From positions 11,332,001 to 11,396,000 of the forward strand of contig JAUIMM010000202.1 in the NCBI GenBank assembly GCA_031769625.1: a stretch of 64,000 nucleotides of DNA, read 5' to 3'. Positions 12,400 through 26,868 of the stretch are shown in pieces. Both the position numbers and the translations under genes were made by a program. The notes beneath the pieces are model-generated. The model did not search any database. It saw only the letters and a list, made by a program, of their open reading frames with translations, and was not told the origin of the DNA. The number at the start of each line of letters is the position of its first letter. Position 1 is the stretch's first letter. This DNA comes from Taudactylus pleione (taxonomy: Eukaryota > Chordata > Amphibia > Anura > Myobatrachidae).

Positions 12400-15300
12400 T
12401 TTTGCTCTGTATATAGCATTGATATGTATAACATTAATACACTGTTATCTTTTGCAAAAATAGTGTTCAATAGAATGATGTATTGTGTTTATACATTGTT
12501 GTGTTGGAGTAAAAGCTCCTGATTCTTTGATTGGCTCGAAAATAGATTCAATTTAAAATGGTGTTTCCTGACTAGCTAAGCCTCAATCTTTACAGATTGC
12601 GGTTTTCCAAAAAGGAGAAAAAGTGCAAACGCACCTGCTAAAGAACCAGCGATGACGGCAAACCTCATAGAATGATCCTTCTTCTGACAGGTAAGTGCTA
12701 CTAAAGGACGTCATCAAGCAGACACTTCCTGCCAAAATACTGTGTATTGCTTTGATCTTCCAGAACTTTCATCCTACTGATTCTGGAGGTCCATGGGATC
12801 CAACGTAGTGAACCCTGTCATTACTCTGCAAATGACTCATGTCTCTATCTTCTCAGCAAAACTCTCCTAAGTTCCATCTTGACTGTAGACAACATCAGCA
12901 ATGAAAAAGGCCAGCCATTTACGTCTCAGCATCAGGGTGGAGACGAAGCAGTAATCAAAAAAAGATTCCTGCTAAATTGGTGTACTCTACTGCTGTATTA
13001 CGACACTTTATCACATTATTTGGCATCATATTTACCTAATGTTATCTGCCATAGCATTTTGTCCTTATATAAAATGTTGATGTATCACTGTTATGAATTG
13101 TTATCTGCTGCATTTTAGCTTTATGTTTAACATTGTTATATATGTTATACACTTTTTTACAGTATGACACAGCATAATGTGCTTATATTACCGTCATGCA
13201 TTGTTTTATTATTTGTACATTGCCGCAGTATTATGCTTTAATATTAAGTTGTTATGTAATAGTTATATGTTGTTGACTTAAGCAATTTTGCTCTGTATAT
13301 AGCATTGATATGTATAACATTAATACACTGTTATCTTTTGCAAAAATAGTGTTCAATAGAATGAAGTATTGTGTTTATACATTGTTGTGTTGGAGTAAAA
13401 GCTCCTGATTCATTGATTGGCTCGAAAATAGATTCAATTTAAAATGGTGTTTCCTGACTAGCTAAGCCTCAATCTTTACAGATTGAGGTTTTCCAAAAAG
13501 GAGAAACAGTGCAAACGCACCTGCTAAAGATCCAGCGATGACAGCAAACCTCATTGAATGATCCTTCTTCTGACAGGTAAGTGCTACTAAAGGACATCAT
13601 CAAGCAGACACTTCCTGCCAAAATACTGTGTATTGCTTTGATCTTCCAGAACTTTCATCCTACTGATTATGGAGGTCCATGGGATCCAACGTAGTGAACC
13701 CTGTCATTACTCTACAAATGACTCATGTCTCTATCTTCTCAGCAAAATTCTCCTAAGTTCCATCTTGACTGTAGACAACATCAGCAATGAAAAAGGCCAG
13801 CCATTTACGTCTCAGCATCAGGGTGGAGACGAAGCAGTAATCAAAGATAGATTCCTGCTAAATTGGTGTACTCTACTGCTGTATTACGAGGCTTTATTAC
13901 ATTGTTTGGTCATCATATTTACCTAATGTTATCTGCCATAGCATTTTGTCCCTATATAAAATGTCGATGTATCACTGTTATGAATTGATATCTGCTGCAT
14001 TCCAGCTTTATGTTTAACAATGTTATATATGTTATACACTTTTTTACTGTATGACACAGTATAATGTGCTTATATTACCGTCATGCATTGTTTTATTATT
14101 TGTACATTGCCGCAGTATTATGTTTTAATATTAAGTTGTTATGTAATAGTTATATGTTGTTGACTTAAGCAATATTGCTCTGTATATAGCATTTATATGT
14201 ATAACATTAATACACTGTTATCTTTTGCAAAAATAGTGTTCAATAGAATGATGTATTGTGTTTATACATTGTTGTGTTGGAGTAAAAGCTCCTGATTCAT
14301 TGATTGGCTCGAAAATCGATTCAATTTAAAATGGTGTTTCCTGACTAGCTAAGCCTCAATCTTTACAGATTGAGGTTTTCCAAAAAGGAGAAAAAGTGCA
14401 AACGCACCTGCTAAAGATCCAGCGATGACGGCAAACCTCATAGAATGATCCTTCTTCTGACAGGTAAGTGCTACTAAAGGACGTCATCAAGCAGACACTT
14501 CCTGCCAAAATACTGTGTATTGCTTTGATCTTCCAGAGCTTTCATCCTACTTATTCTGGAGGTCCATGGGATCCAACGTAGTGAACCCTGTCATTACTCT
14601 GCAAATGACTCATGGCTCTATCTTCTCAGCAAAATTCTCCTAAGTTCCATCTTGACTGTAGACAACATCAGCAATGAAAAAGGCCAGCCATTTACATCTC
14701 AGCATCAGGGTGGAGACAAAGCAGTAATCAAAAAAAGATTCCTGCTAAATTGGTGTACTCTACTGCTGTATTACGACACTTTATCACATTATTTGGCATC
14801 ATATTTACCTAATGTTATCTGCCATAGCATTTTGTCCTTATATAAAATGTTGATGCATCACTGTTATGAATTGTTATCTGCTGCATTTTAGCTTTATGTT
14901 TAACATTGTTATATATGTTATACACTTTTTTACAGTATGACACAGCATAATGTGCTTATATTACCGTCATGCATTGTTTTATTATTTGTACATTGCCGCA
15001 GTATTATGCTTTAATATTAAGTTGTTATGTAATAGTTATATGTTGTTGACTTAAGCAATTTTGCTCTGTATATAGCATTGATATGTATAACATTAATACA
15101 CTGTTATCTTTTGCAAAAATAGTGTTCAATAGAATGAAGTATTGTGTTTATACATTGTTGTGTTGGAGTAAAAGCTCCTGATTCATTGATTGGCTCGAAA
15201 ATAGATTCAATTTAAAATGGTGTTTCCTGACTAGCTAAGCCTCAATCTTTACAGACTGAGGTTTTCCAAAAAGGAGAAACAGTGCAAACGCACCTGCTAA

Positions 15301-17715
15301 AGATCCAGCGATGACAGCAAACCTCATTGAATGATCCTTCTTCTGACAGGTAAGTGCTACTAAAGGACATCATCAAGCAGACACTTCCTGCCAAAATACT
15401 GTGTATTGCTTTGATCTTCCAGAACTTTCATCCTACTGATTCTGGAGGTCCATGGGATCCAACGTAGTGAACCATTATTACTCTGCAAATGACTCATGTC
15501 TCTATCTTCTCAGCAAATATCTCCTAAGTTCCATCTTGACTGTAGACAACATCAGCAATGAAAAAGGCCAGCCAATTACGTCTCAGCATCAGTGTGGAGA
15601 CGAAGCAGTAATCAAAGAAAGATTCCTACTAAATTGGTGTACTCTACCGCTGTATTACGACGCTTTATTACATTATTTGGCATCATATTTACCTAAGGTT
15701 ATCTGCCATTGCATTTTGTCCTTATATAAAATGTTGATGTATCACTGTTATGAATTGTTATCTGCTGCATTTTAGCTTTATGTTTAACAATGTTATATAT
15801 GTTATACACTTTTTTGCTGTATGACACAGCATAATGTGCTTATATTACCGTCATGCATTGTTTTATTATTTGTACATTGCCGCAGAATTATGTTTTAATA
15901 TTAAATTGTTATGTAATAGTTATATGTTGTTGACTTAAGCAATTTTGCCTCTGTAAATAGCATTGATATATATAACATTTATACACTGTTATCTTTTGCA
16001 AAAATAGTGTTCAATAGAATGATGTATTGTGCTTATACATTGTTGTGTTGGAGTATAAGCTCCTGATTCCTTGATTGATTCGAAAATAGATTAAATTTAA
16101 AATAGCGTTTCCTGACTAGCTAAGCCTCAATCTTTACAGACTGAGGTTTTCCAAAAAGGAGAAACAGTGCAAACGCACCTGCTAAAGATCCAGCGATGAC
16201 AGCAAACCTCATTGAATGATCCTTCTTCTGACAGGTAAGTGCTACTAAAGGACATCATCAAGCAGACACTTCCTGCCAAAATACTGTGTATTGCTTTGAT
16301 CTTCCAGAACTTTCATCCTACTGATTCTGGAGGTCCATGGGATCCAACGTAGTGAACCCTGTCAATACTCTACAAATGACTCATGTCTCTATCTTCTCAG
16401 CAAAATTCTCCTAAGTTCCATCTTGACTGTAGACAACATCAGCAATGAAAAAGGCCAGCCATTTACGTCTCAGCATCAGGGTGGAGACGAAGCAGTAATC
16501 AAAGATAGATTCCTGCTAAATTGGTGTACTCTACTGCTGTATTACGACGCTTTATTACATTATTTGGCATCATATTTACCTAATGTTATCTGCCATAGCA
16601 TTTTGTCCCTATATAAAATGTTGATGTATCACTGTTATGAATTGTTATCGGCTGCATTTCAGCATTATGTTTAACAATGTTATATATGTTATACACTTTT
16701 TTACTGTATGACACAGTATAATGTGCTTATATTACCGTCATGCATTGTTTTATTATTTGTACATTGCCGCAGTATTATGTTTTAATATTAAGTTGTTATG
16801 TAATAGTTATATGTTGTTGACTTAAGCAATATTGCTCTGTATATAGCATTTATATGTATAACATTAATACACTGTTATCTTTTGCAAAAATAGTGTTCAA
16901 TAGAATGATGTATTGTGTTTATACATTGTTGTGTTGGAGTAAAAGCTCCTGATTCATTGATTGGCTCGAAAATCGATTCAATTTAAAATGGTGTTTCCTG
17001 ACTAGCTAAGCCTCAATCTTTACAGATTGAGGTTTTCCAAAAAGGAGAAAAAGTGCAAACGCACCTGCTAAAGATCCAGCGATGACGGCAAACCTCATAG
17101 AATGATCCTTCTTCTGACAGGTAAGTGCTACTAAAGGACGTCATCAAGCAGACACTTCCTGCCAAAATACTGTGTATTGCTTTGATCTTCCAGAACTTTC
17201 ATCCTACTTATTCTGGAGGTCCATGGGATCCAACGTAGTGAACCCTGTCATTACTCTGCAAATGACTCATGGCTCTATCTTCTCAGCAAAATTCTCCTAA
17301 GTTCCATCTTGACTGTAGACAACATCAGCAATGAAAAAGGCCAGCCATTTACATCTCAGCATCAGGGTGGAGACAAAGCAGTAATCAAAAAAAGATTCCT
17401 GCTAAATTGGTGTACTCTACTGCTGTATTACGACACTTTATCACATTATTTGGCATCATATTTACCTAATGTTATCTGCCATAGCATTTTGTCCTTATAT
17501 AAAATGTTGATGCATCACTGTTATCAATTGTTATCTGCTGCATTTTAGCTTTATGTTTAACATTGTTATATATGTTATACTCTTTTTTACAGTATGACAC
17601 AGCATAATGTGCTTATATTACCGTCATGCATTGTTTTATTATTTGTACATTGCCGCAGTATTATGCTTTAATATTAAGTTGTTATGTAATAGTTATATGT
17701 TGTTGACTTAAGCAA
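12400..17715 (+). repeat. Mixed core segment, monomers 15-20
   Basis: Monomers: 12400-13285 (C), 13286-14172 (B with a +1 frameshift near 13910), 14173-15058 (C, reading D-K-A-V), 15059-15942 (C start, B middle, A 3' half), 15943-16829 (B), 16830-17715 (C, D-K-A-V). Monomers 17 and 20 share the start variant TATTGCTCTG in place of TTTTGCTCTG and the CGAAAATCGATTC change, so they are sister copies 2657 bp apart. Confidence 0.85.
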
Positions 17716-20700
17716 TTTTGCTCTGTATATAGCATTGATATGTATAACATTAATACACTGTTATCTTTTGCAAAAATAGTGTTCAATAGAATGAAGTATT
17801 GTGTTTATACATTGTTGTGTTGGAGTAAAAGCTCCTGATTCATTGATTGGCTCGAAAATAGATTCAATTTAAAATGGTGTTTCCTGACTAGCTAAGCCTC
17901 AATCTTTACAGATTGAGGTTTTCCAAAAAGGAGAAACAGTGCAAACGCACCTGCTAAAGATCCAGCGATGACAGCAAACCTCATTGAATGATCCTTCTTC
18001 TGACAGGTAAGTGCTACTAAAGGACATCATCAAGCAGACAATTCCTGCCAAAATACTGTGTATTGCTTTGATCTTCCAGAACTTTCATCCTACTGATTCT
18101 GGAGGTCCATGGGATCCAACGTAGTGAACCCTGTCATTACTCTACAAATGACTCATGTCTCTATCTTCTCAGCAAAATTCTCCTAAGTTCCATCTTGACT
18201 GTAGACAACATCAGCAATGAAAAAGGCCAGCCATTTACGTCTCAGCATCAGGGTGGAGACGAAGCAGTAATCAAAGATAGATTCCTGCTAAATTGGTGTA
18301 CTCTACTGCTGTATTACGACGCTTTATTTCATTATTTGGCATCATATTTACCTAATGTTATCTGCCATAGCATTTTGTCCCTATATAAAATGTTGATGTA
18401 TCACTGTTATGAATTGTTATCGGCTGCATTTCAGCATTATGTTTAACAATGTTATATATGTTATACACTTTTTTACTGTATGACACAGTATAATGTGCTT
18501 ATATTACCGTCATGCATTGTTTTATTATTTGTACATTGCCGCAGTATTATGTTTTAATATTAAGTTGTTATGTAATAGTTATATGTTGTTGACTTAAGCA
18601 ATTTTGCTCTGTATATAGCATTGATATGTATAACATTAATACACTGTTATCTTTTGCAAAAATAGTGTTCAATAGAATGATGTATTGTGTTTATACATTG
18701 TTGTGTTGGAGTAAAAGCTCCTGATTCATTGATTGGCTCGAAAATAGATTCAATTTAAAATGGTGTTTCCTGACTAGTTAAGCCTCAATCTTTACAGATT
18801 GAGGTTTTCTAAAAAGGATAAAAAGTGCAAACGCACCTGCTAAAGATCCAGCGATGACGGCAAACCTCATAGAATGATCCTTCTTCTGACAGGTAAGTGC
18901 TACTAAAGGACGTCATCAAGCAGACACTTCCTGCCAAAATACTGTGTATTGCTTTGATCTTCCAGAACTTTCATCCTACTGATTCCGGAGGTCCATGGGA
19001 TCCAACGTAGTGAACCCTGTCATTACTCTGCAAATGACTCATGGCTCTATCTTCTCAGCAAAATTCTCCTAATTTCCATCTTGACTGTAGACAACATCAG
19101 CAATGAAAAAGGCCAGCCATTTACGTCTCAGCATCAGGGTGGAGACGAAGCAGTAATCAAAGAAAGATTCCTGCTAAATTGGTGTACTCTACCGCTGTAT
19201 TACGACGCTTTATTACTTTATTTGGCATCATATTTACCTAATGTTATCTGCCATAGCATTTTGTCCTTATATAAAATGTTGATGCATCACTGTTATCAAT
19301 TGTTATCTGCTGCATTTTAGCTTTATGTTTAACATTGTTATATATGTTATACTCTTTTTTACAGTATGACACAGCATAATGTGCTTATATTACCGTCATG
19401 CATTGTTTTATTATTTGTACATTGCCGCAGTATTATGCTTTAATATTAAGTTGTTATGTAATAGTTATATGTTGTTGACTTAAGCAATTTTGCTCTGTAT
19501 ATAGCATTGATATGTATAACATTAATACACTGTTATCTTTTGCAAAAATAGTGTTCAATAGAATGAAGTATTGTGTTTATACATTGTTGTGTTGGAGTAA
19601 AAGCTCCTGATTCATTGATTGGCTCGAAAATAGATTCAATTTAAAATGGTGTTTCCTGACTAGCTAAGCCTCAATCTTTACAGATTGAGGTTTTCCAAAA
19701 AGGAGAAACAGTGCAAACGCACCTGCTAAAGATCCAGCGATGACAGCAAACCTCATTGAATGATCCTTCTTCTGACAGGTAAGTGCTACTAAAGGACATC
19801 ATCAAGCAGACAATTCCTGCCAAAATACTGTGTATTGCTTTGATCTTCCAGAACTTTCATCCTACTGATTCTGGAGGTCCATGGGATCCAACGTAGTGAA
19901 CCCTGTCATTACTCTACAAATGACTCATGTCTCTATCTTCTCAGCAAAATTCTCCTAAGTTCCATCTTGACTGTAGACAACATCAGCAATGAAAAAGGCC
20001 AGCCATTTACGTCTCAGCATCAGGGTGGAGACGAAGCAGTAATCAAAGATAGATTCCTGCTAAATTGGTGTACTCTACTGCTGTATTACGACGCTTTATT
20101 TCATTATTTGGCATCATATTTACCTAATGTTATCTGCCATAGCATTTTGTCCCTATATAAAATGTTGATGTATCACTGTTATGAATTGTTATCGGCTGCA
20201 TTTCAGCATTATGTTTAACAATGTTATATATGTTATACACTTTTTTACTGTATGACACAGTATAATGTGCTTATATTACCGTCATGCATTGTTTTATTAT
20301 TTGTACATTGCCGCAGTATTATGTTTTAATATTAAGTTGTTATGTAATAGTTATATGTTGTTGACTTAAGCAATTTTGCTCTGTATATAGCATTGATATG
20401 TATAACATTAATACACTGTTATCTTTTGCAAAAATAGTGTTCAATAGAATGATGTATTGTGTTTATACATTGTTGTGTTGGAGTAAAAGCTCCTGATTCA
20501 TTGATTGGCTCGAAAATAGATTCAATTTAAAATGGTGTTTCCTGACTAGTTAAGCCTCAATCTTTACAGATTGAGGTTTTCTAAAAAGGATAAAAAGTGC
20601 AAACGCACCTGCTAAAGATCCAGCGATGACGGCAAACCTCATAGAATGATCCTTCTTCTGACAGGTAAGTGCTACTAAAGGACGTCATCAAGCAGACACT

Positions 20701-21259
20701 TCCTGCCAAAATACTGTGTATTGCTTTGATCTTCCAGAACTTTCATCCTACTGATTCCGGAGGTCCATGGGATCCAACGTAGTGAACCCTGTCATTACTC
20801 TGCAAATGACTCATGGCTCTATCTTCTCAGCAAAATTCTCCTAATTTCCATCTTGACTGTAGACAACATCAGCAATGAAAAAGGCCAGCCATTTACGTCT
20901 CAGCATCAGGGTGGAGACGAAGCAGTAATCAAAGAAAGATTCCTGCTAAATTGGTGTACTCTACCGCTGTATTACGACGCTTTATTACTTTATTTGGCAT
21001 CATATTTACCTAAAGTTATCTGCAATAGCATTTTGTCCTTATATAAAATGTTGATGTATCACTGTTATGAATTGTTATCGGCTGCATTTCAGCATTATGT
21101 TTAACAATGTTATATATGTTATACACTTTTTTACTGTATGACACAGTATAATGTGCTTTTATTACCGTCATGCATTGTTTTATTATTTGTACTTTGCTGC
21201 AGTATTATGTTTTAATATTAAGTTGTTATGTAATAGTTATATGTTGTTGACTTAAGCAA
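17716..21259 (+). repeat. Two copies of a B-D dimer, 1772 bp each (monomers 21-24)
   Basis: Copy 1 is 17716-19487 (B 17716-18601, D-like 18602-19487); copy 2 is 19488-21259 (B 19488-20373, D-like 20374-21259). Both B units share GACAATTCCTGCC and a TTTATTTCATTATTTGG change; both D-like units share CTCCTAATTTCC and GGTTTTCTAAAAAGG. The TTATCAATTG variant at about 17521 and 19293 shows that the duplicated block really begins in the 3' half of monomer 20, so the crossover was out of phase with my monomer boundaries. Confidence 0.9.
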
Positions 21260-23031
21260 TTTTGCTCTGTATATAGCATTTATATGTATAACATTAATAC
21301 ACTGTTATCTTTTGCAAAAATAGTGTTCAATAGAATGATGTATTGTGTTTATACATTGTTGTGTTGGAGTAAAAGCTCCTGATTCATTGATTGGCTCGAA
21401 AATAGATTCAATTTAAAATGGTGTTTCCTGACTAGCTAAGCCTCAATCTTTACAGATTGAGGTTTTCCAAAAAGGAGAAAAAGTGCAAACGCACCTGCTA
21501 AAGATCCAGCGATGACGGCAAACCTCATAGAATGATCCTTCTTCTGACAGGTAAGTGCTACTAAAGGACGTCATCAAGCAGACACTTCCTGCCAAAATAC
21601 TTTGTATTGCTTTGATCTTCCAGAACTTTCATCCTACTTATTCTGGAGGTCCATGGGATCCAACGTAGTGAACCCTGTCATTACTCTGCAAATGACTCAT
21701 GGCTCTATCTTCTCAGCAAAATTCTCCTAAGTTCCATCTTGACTGTAGACAACATCAGCAATGAAAAAGGCCAGCCATTTACGTCTCAGCAACAGGGTGG
21801 AGACAAAGCAGTAATCAAAAAAAGATTCCTGCTAAATTGGTGTACTCTACTGCTGTATTACGACACTTTATCACATTATTTGGCATCATATTTACCTAAT
21901 GTTATCTGCCATAGCATTTTGTCCTTATATAAAATGTTGATGCATCACTGTTATGAATTGTTATCTGCTGCATTTTAGCTTTATGTTTAACATTGTTATA
22001 TATGTTATACTCTTTTTTACAGTATGACACAGCATAATGTGCTTATATTACCGTCATGTATTGTTTTATTATTTGTACATTGCCGCAGTATTATGCTTTA
22101 ATATTAAGTTGTTATGTAATAGTTATATGTTGTTGACTTAAGCAATTTTGCTCTGTATATAGCATTGATATGTATAACATTAATACACTGTTATCTTTTG
22201 CAAAAATAGTGTTCAATAGAATGATGTATTGTGTTTATACATTGTTGTGTTGGAGTAAAAGCTCCTGATTCATTGATTGGCTCGAAAATAGATTCAATTT
22301 AAAATGGTGTTTCCTGACTAGCTAAGCCTCAATCTTTACAGATTGCGGTTTTCCAAAAAGGAGAAAAAGTGCAAACGCACCTGCTTAAGAACCAGCGATG
22401 ACGGCAAACCTCATAGAATGATCCTTCTTCTGACAGGTAAGTGCTACTAAAGGACGTCATCAAGCAGACACTTCCTGCCAAAATACTGTGTATTGCTTTG
22501 ATCTTCCAGAACTTTCATCCTACTGATTCTGGAGGTCCATGGGATCCAACGTAGTGAACCCTGTCATTACTCTACAAATGACTCATGTCTCTATCTTCTC
22601 AGCAAAATTCTCCTAAGTTCCATCTTGACTGTAGACAACATCAGCAATGAAAAAGGCCAGCCATTTACGTCTCAGCATCAGGGTGGAGACGAAGCAGTAA
22701 TCAAAGATAGATTCCTGCTAAATTGGTGTACTCTACTGCTGTATTATGACGCTTTATTTCATTATTTGGCATCATATTTACCTAATGTTATCTGCCATAG
22801 CATTTTGTCCCTATATAAAATGTTGATGTATCACTGTTATGAATTGTTATCGGCTGCATTTCAGCATTATGTTTAACAATGTTATATATGTTATACACTT
22901 TTTTACTGTATGACACAGTATAATGTGCTTATATTACCGTCATGCATTGTTTTATTATTTGTACATTGCCGCAGTATTATGTTTTAATATTAAGTTGTTA
23001 TGTAATAGTTATATGTTGTTGACTTAAGCAA
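21260..23031 (+). repeat. Monomers 25-26 (C, then C/B mosaic)
   Basis: Monomer 25 (21260-22145) is C with the D-K-A-V reading. Monomer 26 (22146-23031) has a C 5' half (GATTGCGG, GAACCAGCG, GATGACGGC) and from about 22572 a B 3' half ending TTTCAGCATTATG. It links the dimer block to the second C-D-E-F tetramer. Confidence 0.85.
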
Positions 23032-26000
23032 TTTTGCTCTGTATATAGCATTTATATGTATAACATTAATACACTGTTATCTTTTGCAAAAATAGTGTTC
23101 AATAGAATGATGTATTGTGCATTGTTGTGTTGGAGTAAAAGCTCCTGATTCATTGATTGGCTCGAAAATAGATTCAATTTAAAATGGTGTTTCCTGACTA
23201 GCTAAGCCTCAATCTTTACAGATTGAGGTTTTCCAAAAAGGAGAAAAAGTGCAAACGCACCTGCTAAAGATCCAGCGATGACGGCAAACCTCATAGAATG
23301 ATCCTTCTTCTGACAGGTAAGTGCTACTAAAGGACGTCATCAAGCAGACACTTCCTGCCAAAATACTGTGTATTGCTTTGATCTTCCAGAACTTTCATCC
23401 TACTGATTCTGGAGGTCCATGGGATCCAACGTAGTGAACCCTGTCATTACTCTGCAAATGACTCATGGCTCTATCTTCTCAGCAAAATTCTCCTAAGTTC
23501 CATCTTGACTGTAGACAACATCAGCAATGAAAAAGGCCAGCCATTTACGTCTCAGCATCAGGGTGGAGATGAAGCAGTAATCAAAAAAAGATTCCTGCTA
23601 AATTGGTGTACTCTACTGCTGTATTACGACACTTTATCACATTATTTGGCATCATATTTACCTAATGTTATCTGCCATAGCATTTTGTCCTTATATAAAA
23701 TGTTGATGCATCACTGTTATGAATTGTTATCTGCTGCATTTTAGCTTTATGTTTAACATTGTTATATATGTTATACTCTTTTTTACAGTATGACACAGCA
23801 TAATGAGCTTATATTACCGTCATGTATTGTTTTATTATTTGTACATTGCCGCAGTATTATGCTTTAATATTAAGATGTTATGTAATAGTTATATGTTGTT
23901 GACTTAAGCAATTTTGCTCTGTATATAGCATTGATATGTATAACATTAATACACTGTTATCTTTTGCAAAAATAGTGTTCAATAGAATGATGTATTGTGT
24001 TTATACATTGTTGTGTTGGAGTAAAAGCTCCTGATTCATTGATTGGCTCGAAAATAGATTCAATTTAAAATGGTGTTTCCTGACTAGTTAAACCTCAATC
24101 TTTACAGATTGAGGTTTTCCAAAAAGGATAAAAAGTGCAAACGCACCTGCTAAAGATCCAGCGATGACGGCAAACCTCATAGAATGATCCTTCTTCTGAC
24201 AGGTAAGTGCTACTAAAGGACGTCATCAAGCAGACACTTCCTGCCAAAATACTGTGTATTGCTTTGATCTTCCAGAACTTTCATCCTACTGATTCCGGAG
24301 GTCCATGGGATCCAACGTAGTGAACCCTGTCATTACTCTGCAAATGACTCATGGCTCTATCTTCTCAGCAAAATTCTCCTAAGTTCCATCTTGACTGTAG
24401 ACAACATCAGCAATGAAAAAGGCCAGCCATTTACGTCTCAGCATCAGGGTGGAGACGAAGCAGTAATCAAAGAAAGATTCCAGCTAAATTGGTGTACTCT
24501 ACCGCTGTATTACGACGCTTTATTACTTTATTTGGCATCATATTTACCTAATGTTATCTGCCATAGCATTTTGTCCTTATATAAAATGTTGATATATCAC
24601 TGTTATGAATTGTTATCTGCTGCATTTTAGCTTTATGTTTAACATTGTTATATATGTTATACACTTTTTTACTGTATGACACAGCATAATGTGCTGATAT
24701 TACCGTCATGCATTGTTATATTATTTGTACTTTGCCGCAGTATTATGTTTTAATATTAAGTTGTTATGTAATAGTTATATGTTGTTGACTTAAGCAATTT
24801 TGCTCTGTATATAGCATTGATATGTATAACATTAATACACTGTTATCTTTTGCAAAAATAGTGTTCAATAGAATGATGTATTGTGTTTATACATTGTTGT
24901 GTTTGAGTATAAGCTCCTGATTCCTTGATTGACTCGAAAATAGATCAAATTTAAAACAGTGTTTCCTGACTAGCTAAGCCTCAATCTTTACAGATTGAGG
25001 TTTTCCAAAAAGGAGAAATAGTGCAAACACACGTGCTAAAGATCCAGCGATGACAGCAAACCTCATGGAATGATCCTTCTTCTGATAGGTAAGTGCTACT
25101 AAAGGACATCATCAAGCAGACACTTCCTGCCAAAATACTGTGTATTGCTTTGATCTTCCAGAACTTTCATCCTACTGATCCTGGAGGTCCATGGGGTCCA
25201 ACGTAGTGAACCCTGTCATTACTCTGCAAATGACTCATGTTTTTTATTTCTCAGCAAAATTCTCCTAAGTTCCATCTTGACTGTAGACAACATAAGCAAT
25301 GAAAAAGGCCAGCCATTTACGTCTCAGCATCAGGGTGGAGACGAAGCAGTAATCAAAGAAAGATTCCTTCTAATTTGGTGTACTCTACCGCTGTATTACG
25401 ACGCTTTATTACATTATTTGGCATCATATTTACCTAATGTTATCTGCCATAGCATTTTGTCCTTATATAAAATGTTGATGTATCACTGTTATGAATTGTT
25501 ATCTGCTGCATTTTAGTTTAATGTTTAACATTGTTATATATGTTATACACTTTTTTACTGTATGACACAGCATAATGTGCTTATATTACCGTCATGCATT
25601 GTCTTTATTATTTGTATATTGCCGCAGTATTATGTTTTAATATTAAATTGTTATGTAATAGTTATATGTTGTTGACTTAAGCAATTTTGCCTCTGTGTAT
25701 AGCATTGATATGTATAACATTAATACACTGTTATCTTTTGCAAAAATAGTGTTCAATAGAATGATGTATTGTGTTTATACATTGTTGTGTTTGAGTATAA
25801 CCTCCTGATTCCTTGATTGGCTCGAAAATAGATCAAATTTAAAACAGTGTTTCCTGACTAGCTAAGCCTCAATCTTTGCAGATTGAGGTTTTCCAAAAAG
25901 GAGAAATAGTGCAAACGCACCTGCTAAAGATCCAGCGATTACAGCAAACCTCATGGAATGATCCTTCTTCTGACAGGTACGTGCTACTAAAGGACGTCAT

Positions 26001-26571
26001 CAAGCAGACACTTCCTGCCAAAATACTGTGTATTGCTTTGATCTTCCAGAACTTTCATCCTACTGATTCTGGAGGTCCATGGGATCCAACGTAGTGAACC
26101 CTGTCATTACTCTGCAAATGACTCATGGCTCTATCTTCTCAGCAAAATTCTCCTAAGTTCCATCTTGACTGTAGACAACATCAGCAATGAAAAAGGCCAG
26201 CCATTTACGTCTCAGCATCAGGGTGGAGACGAAGCAGTAATCAAAAAAAGATTCCTGCTAAATTGGTGTACTCTACTGCTGTATTACGACACTTTATCAC
26301 ATTATTTGGCATCATATTTACCTAATGTTATCTGCCATAGCATTTTGTCCTTATATAAAATGTTGATGCATCACTGTTATGAATTGTTATCTGCTGCATT
26401 TTAGCTTTATGTTTAACATTGTTATATATGTTATACTCTTTTTTACAGTATGACACAGCATAATGAGCTTATATTACCGTCATGTATTGTTTTATTATTT
26501 GTAAATTGCCGCAGTATTATGTTTTAATATTAAGTTGTTATGTAATAGTTATATGTTGTTGACTTAAGCAA
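23032..26571 (+). repeat. C-D-E-F tetramer, second copy (monomers 27-30)
   Basis: Monomers: 23032-23911 (C, 880 bp, 6-bp deletion near 23119 shared with monomer 11), 23912-24797 (D), 24798-25684 (E), 25685-26571 (F/C). The F unit carries GTATAACCTCC, shared with F units at 11513, 33661, 36321, 38095, 40755 and 43415, whereas F-type 5' halves at 1, 1774, 45188, 52202 and 59209 have GTATAAGCTCC. Confidence 0.88.
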
Positions 26572-26767
26572 TTTTGCTCTGTATATAGCATTTATATGTA
26601 TAACATTAATACACTGTTATCTTTTGCAAAAATAGTGTTCAATAGAATGATGTATTGTGTTTATACATTGTTGTGTTGGAGTAAAAGCTCCTGATTCATT
26701 GATTGGCTCGAAAATCGATTCAATTTAAAATGGTGTTTCCTGACTAGCTAAGCCTCAATCTTTACAG

Positions 26768-26862
26768 ATTGAGGTTTTCCAAAAAGGAGAAAAAGTGCAA
26801 ACGCACCTGCTAAAGATCCAGCGATGACGGCAAACCTCATAGAATGATCCTTCTTCTGACAG
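26768..26862 (+). other. Exon-like 95-bp segment 1, representative GTAAGT-type monomer
   Basis: In monomer 31, a pyrimidine-rich CTCAATCTTTACAG with an upstream CTGAC branch-point-like sequence precedes this segment, and CAG|GTAAGT follows it. Known splice-site consensus would make it a 95-bp internal exon. The frame that is open in F and A types is closed here by TGA (CGA TGA) and TAG, so in this subtype it would be non-coding. The arrangement is repeated in almost every monomer. No transcript evidence is available; this is inference from motifs only. Confidence 0.3.
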
Positions 26863-26868
26863 GTAAGT
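26848..26868 (+). promoter_or_regulatory. Juxtaposed acceptor/donor (recursive-splice-like) motif, representative copy
   Basis: CCTTCTTCTGACAG is followed immediately by GTAAGT, so a pyrimidine tract plus CAG abuts a donor with nothing between. This is the form of known recursive (ratchet) splice sites. CTCAT about 24 bases upstream fits a loose branch-point consensus. By my reading 56 of 73 monomers have GTAAGT here, 15 have GTACGT and 2 (monomers 54 and 66) have GTAACT. E types use TAG|GTAAGT. Confidence 0.3.
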
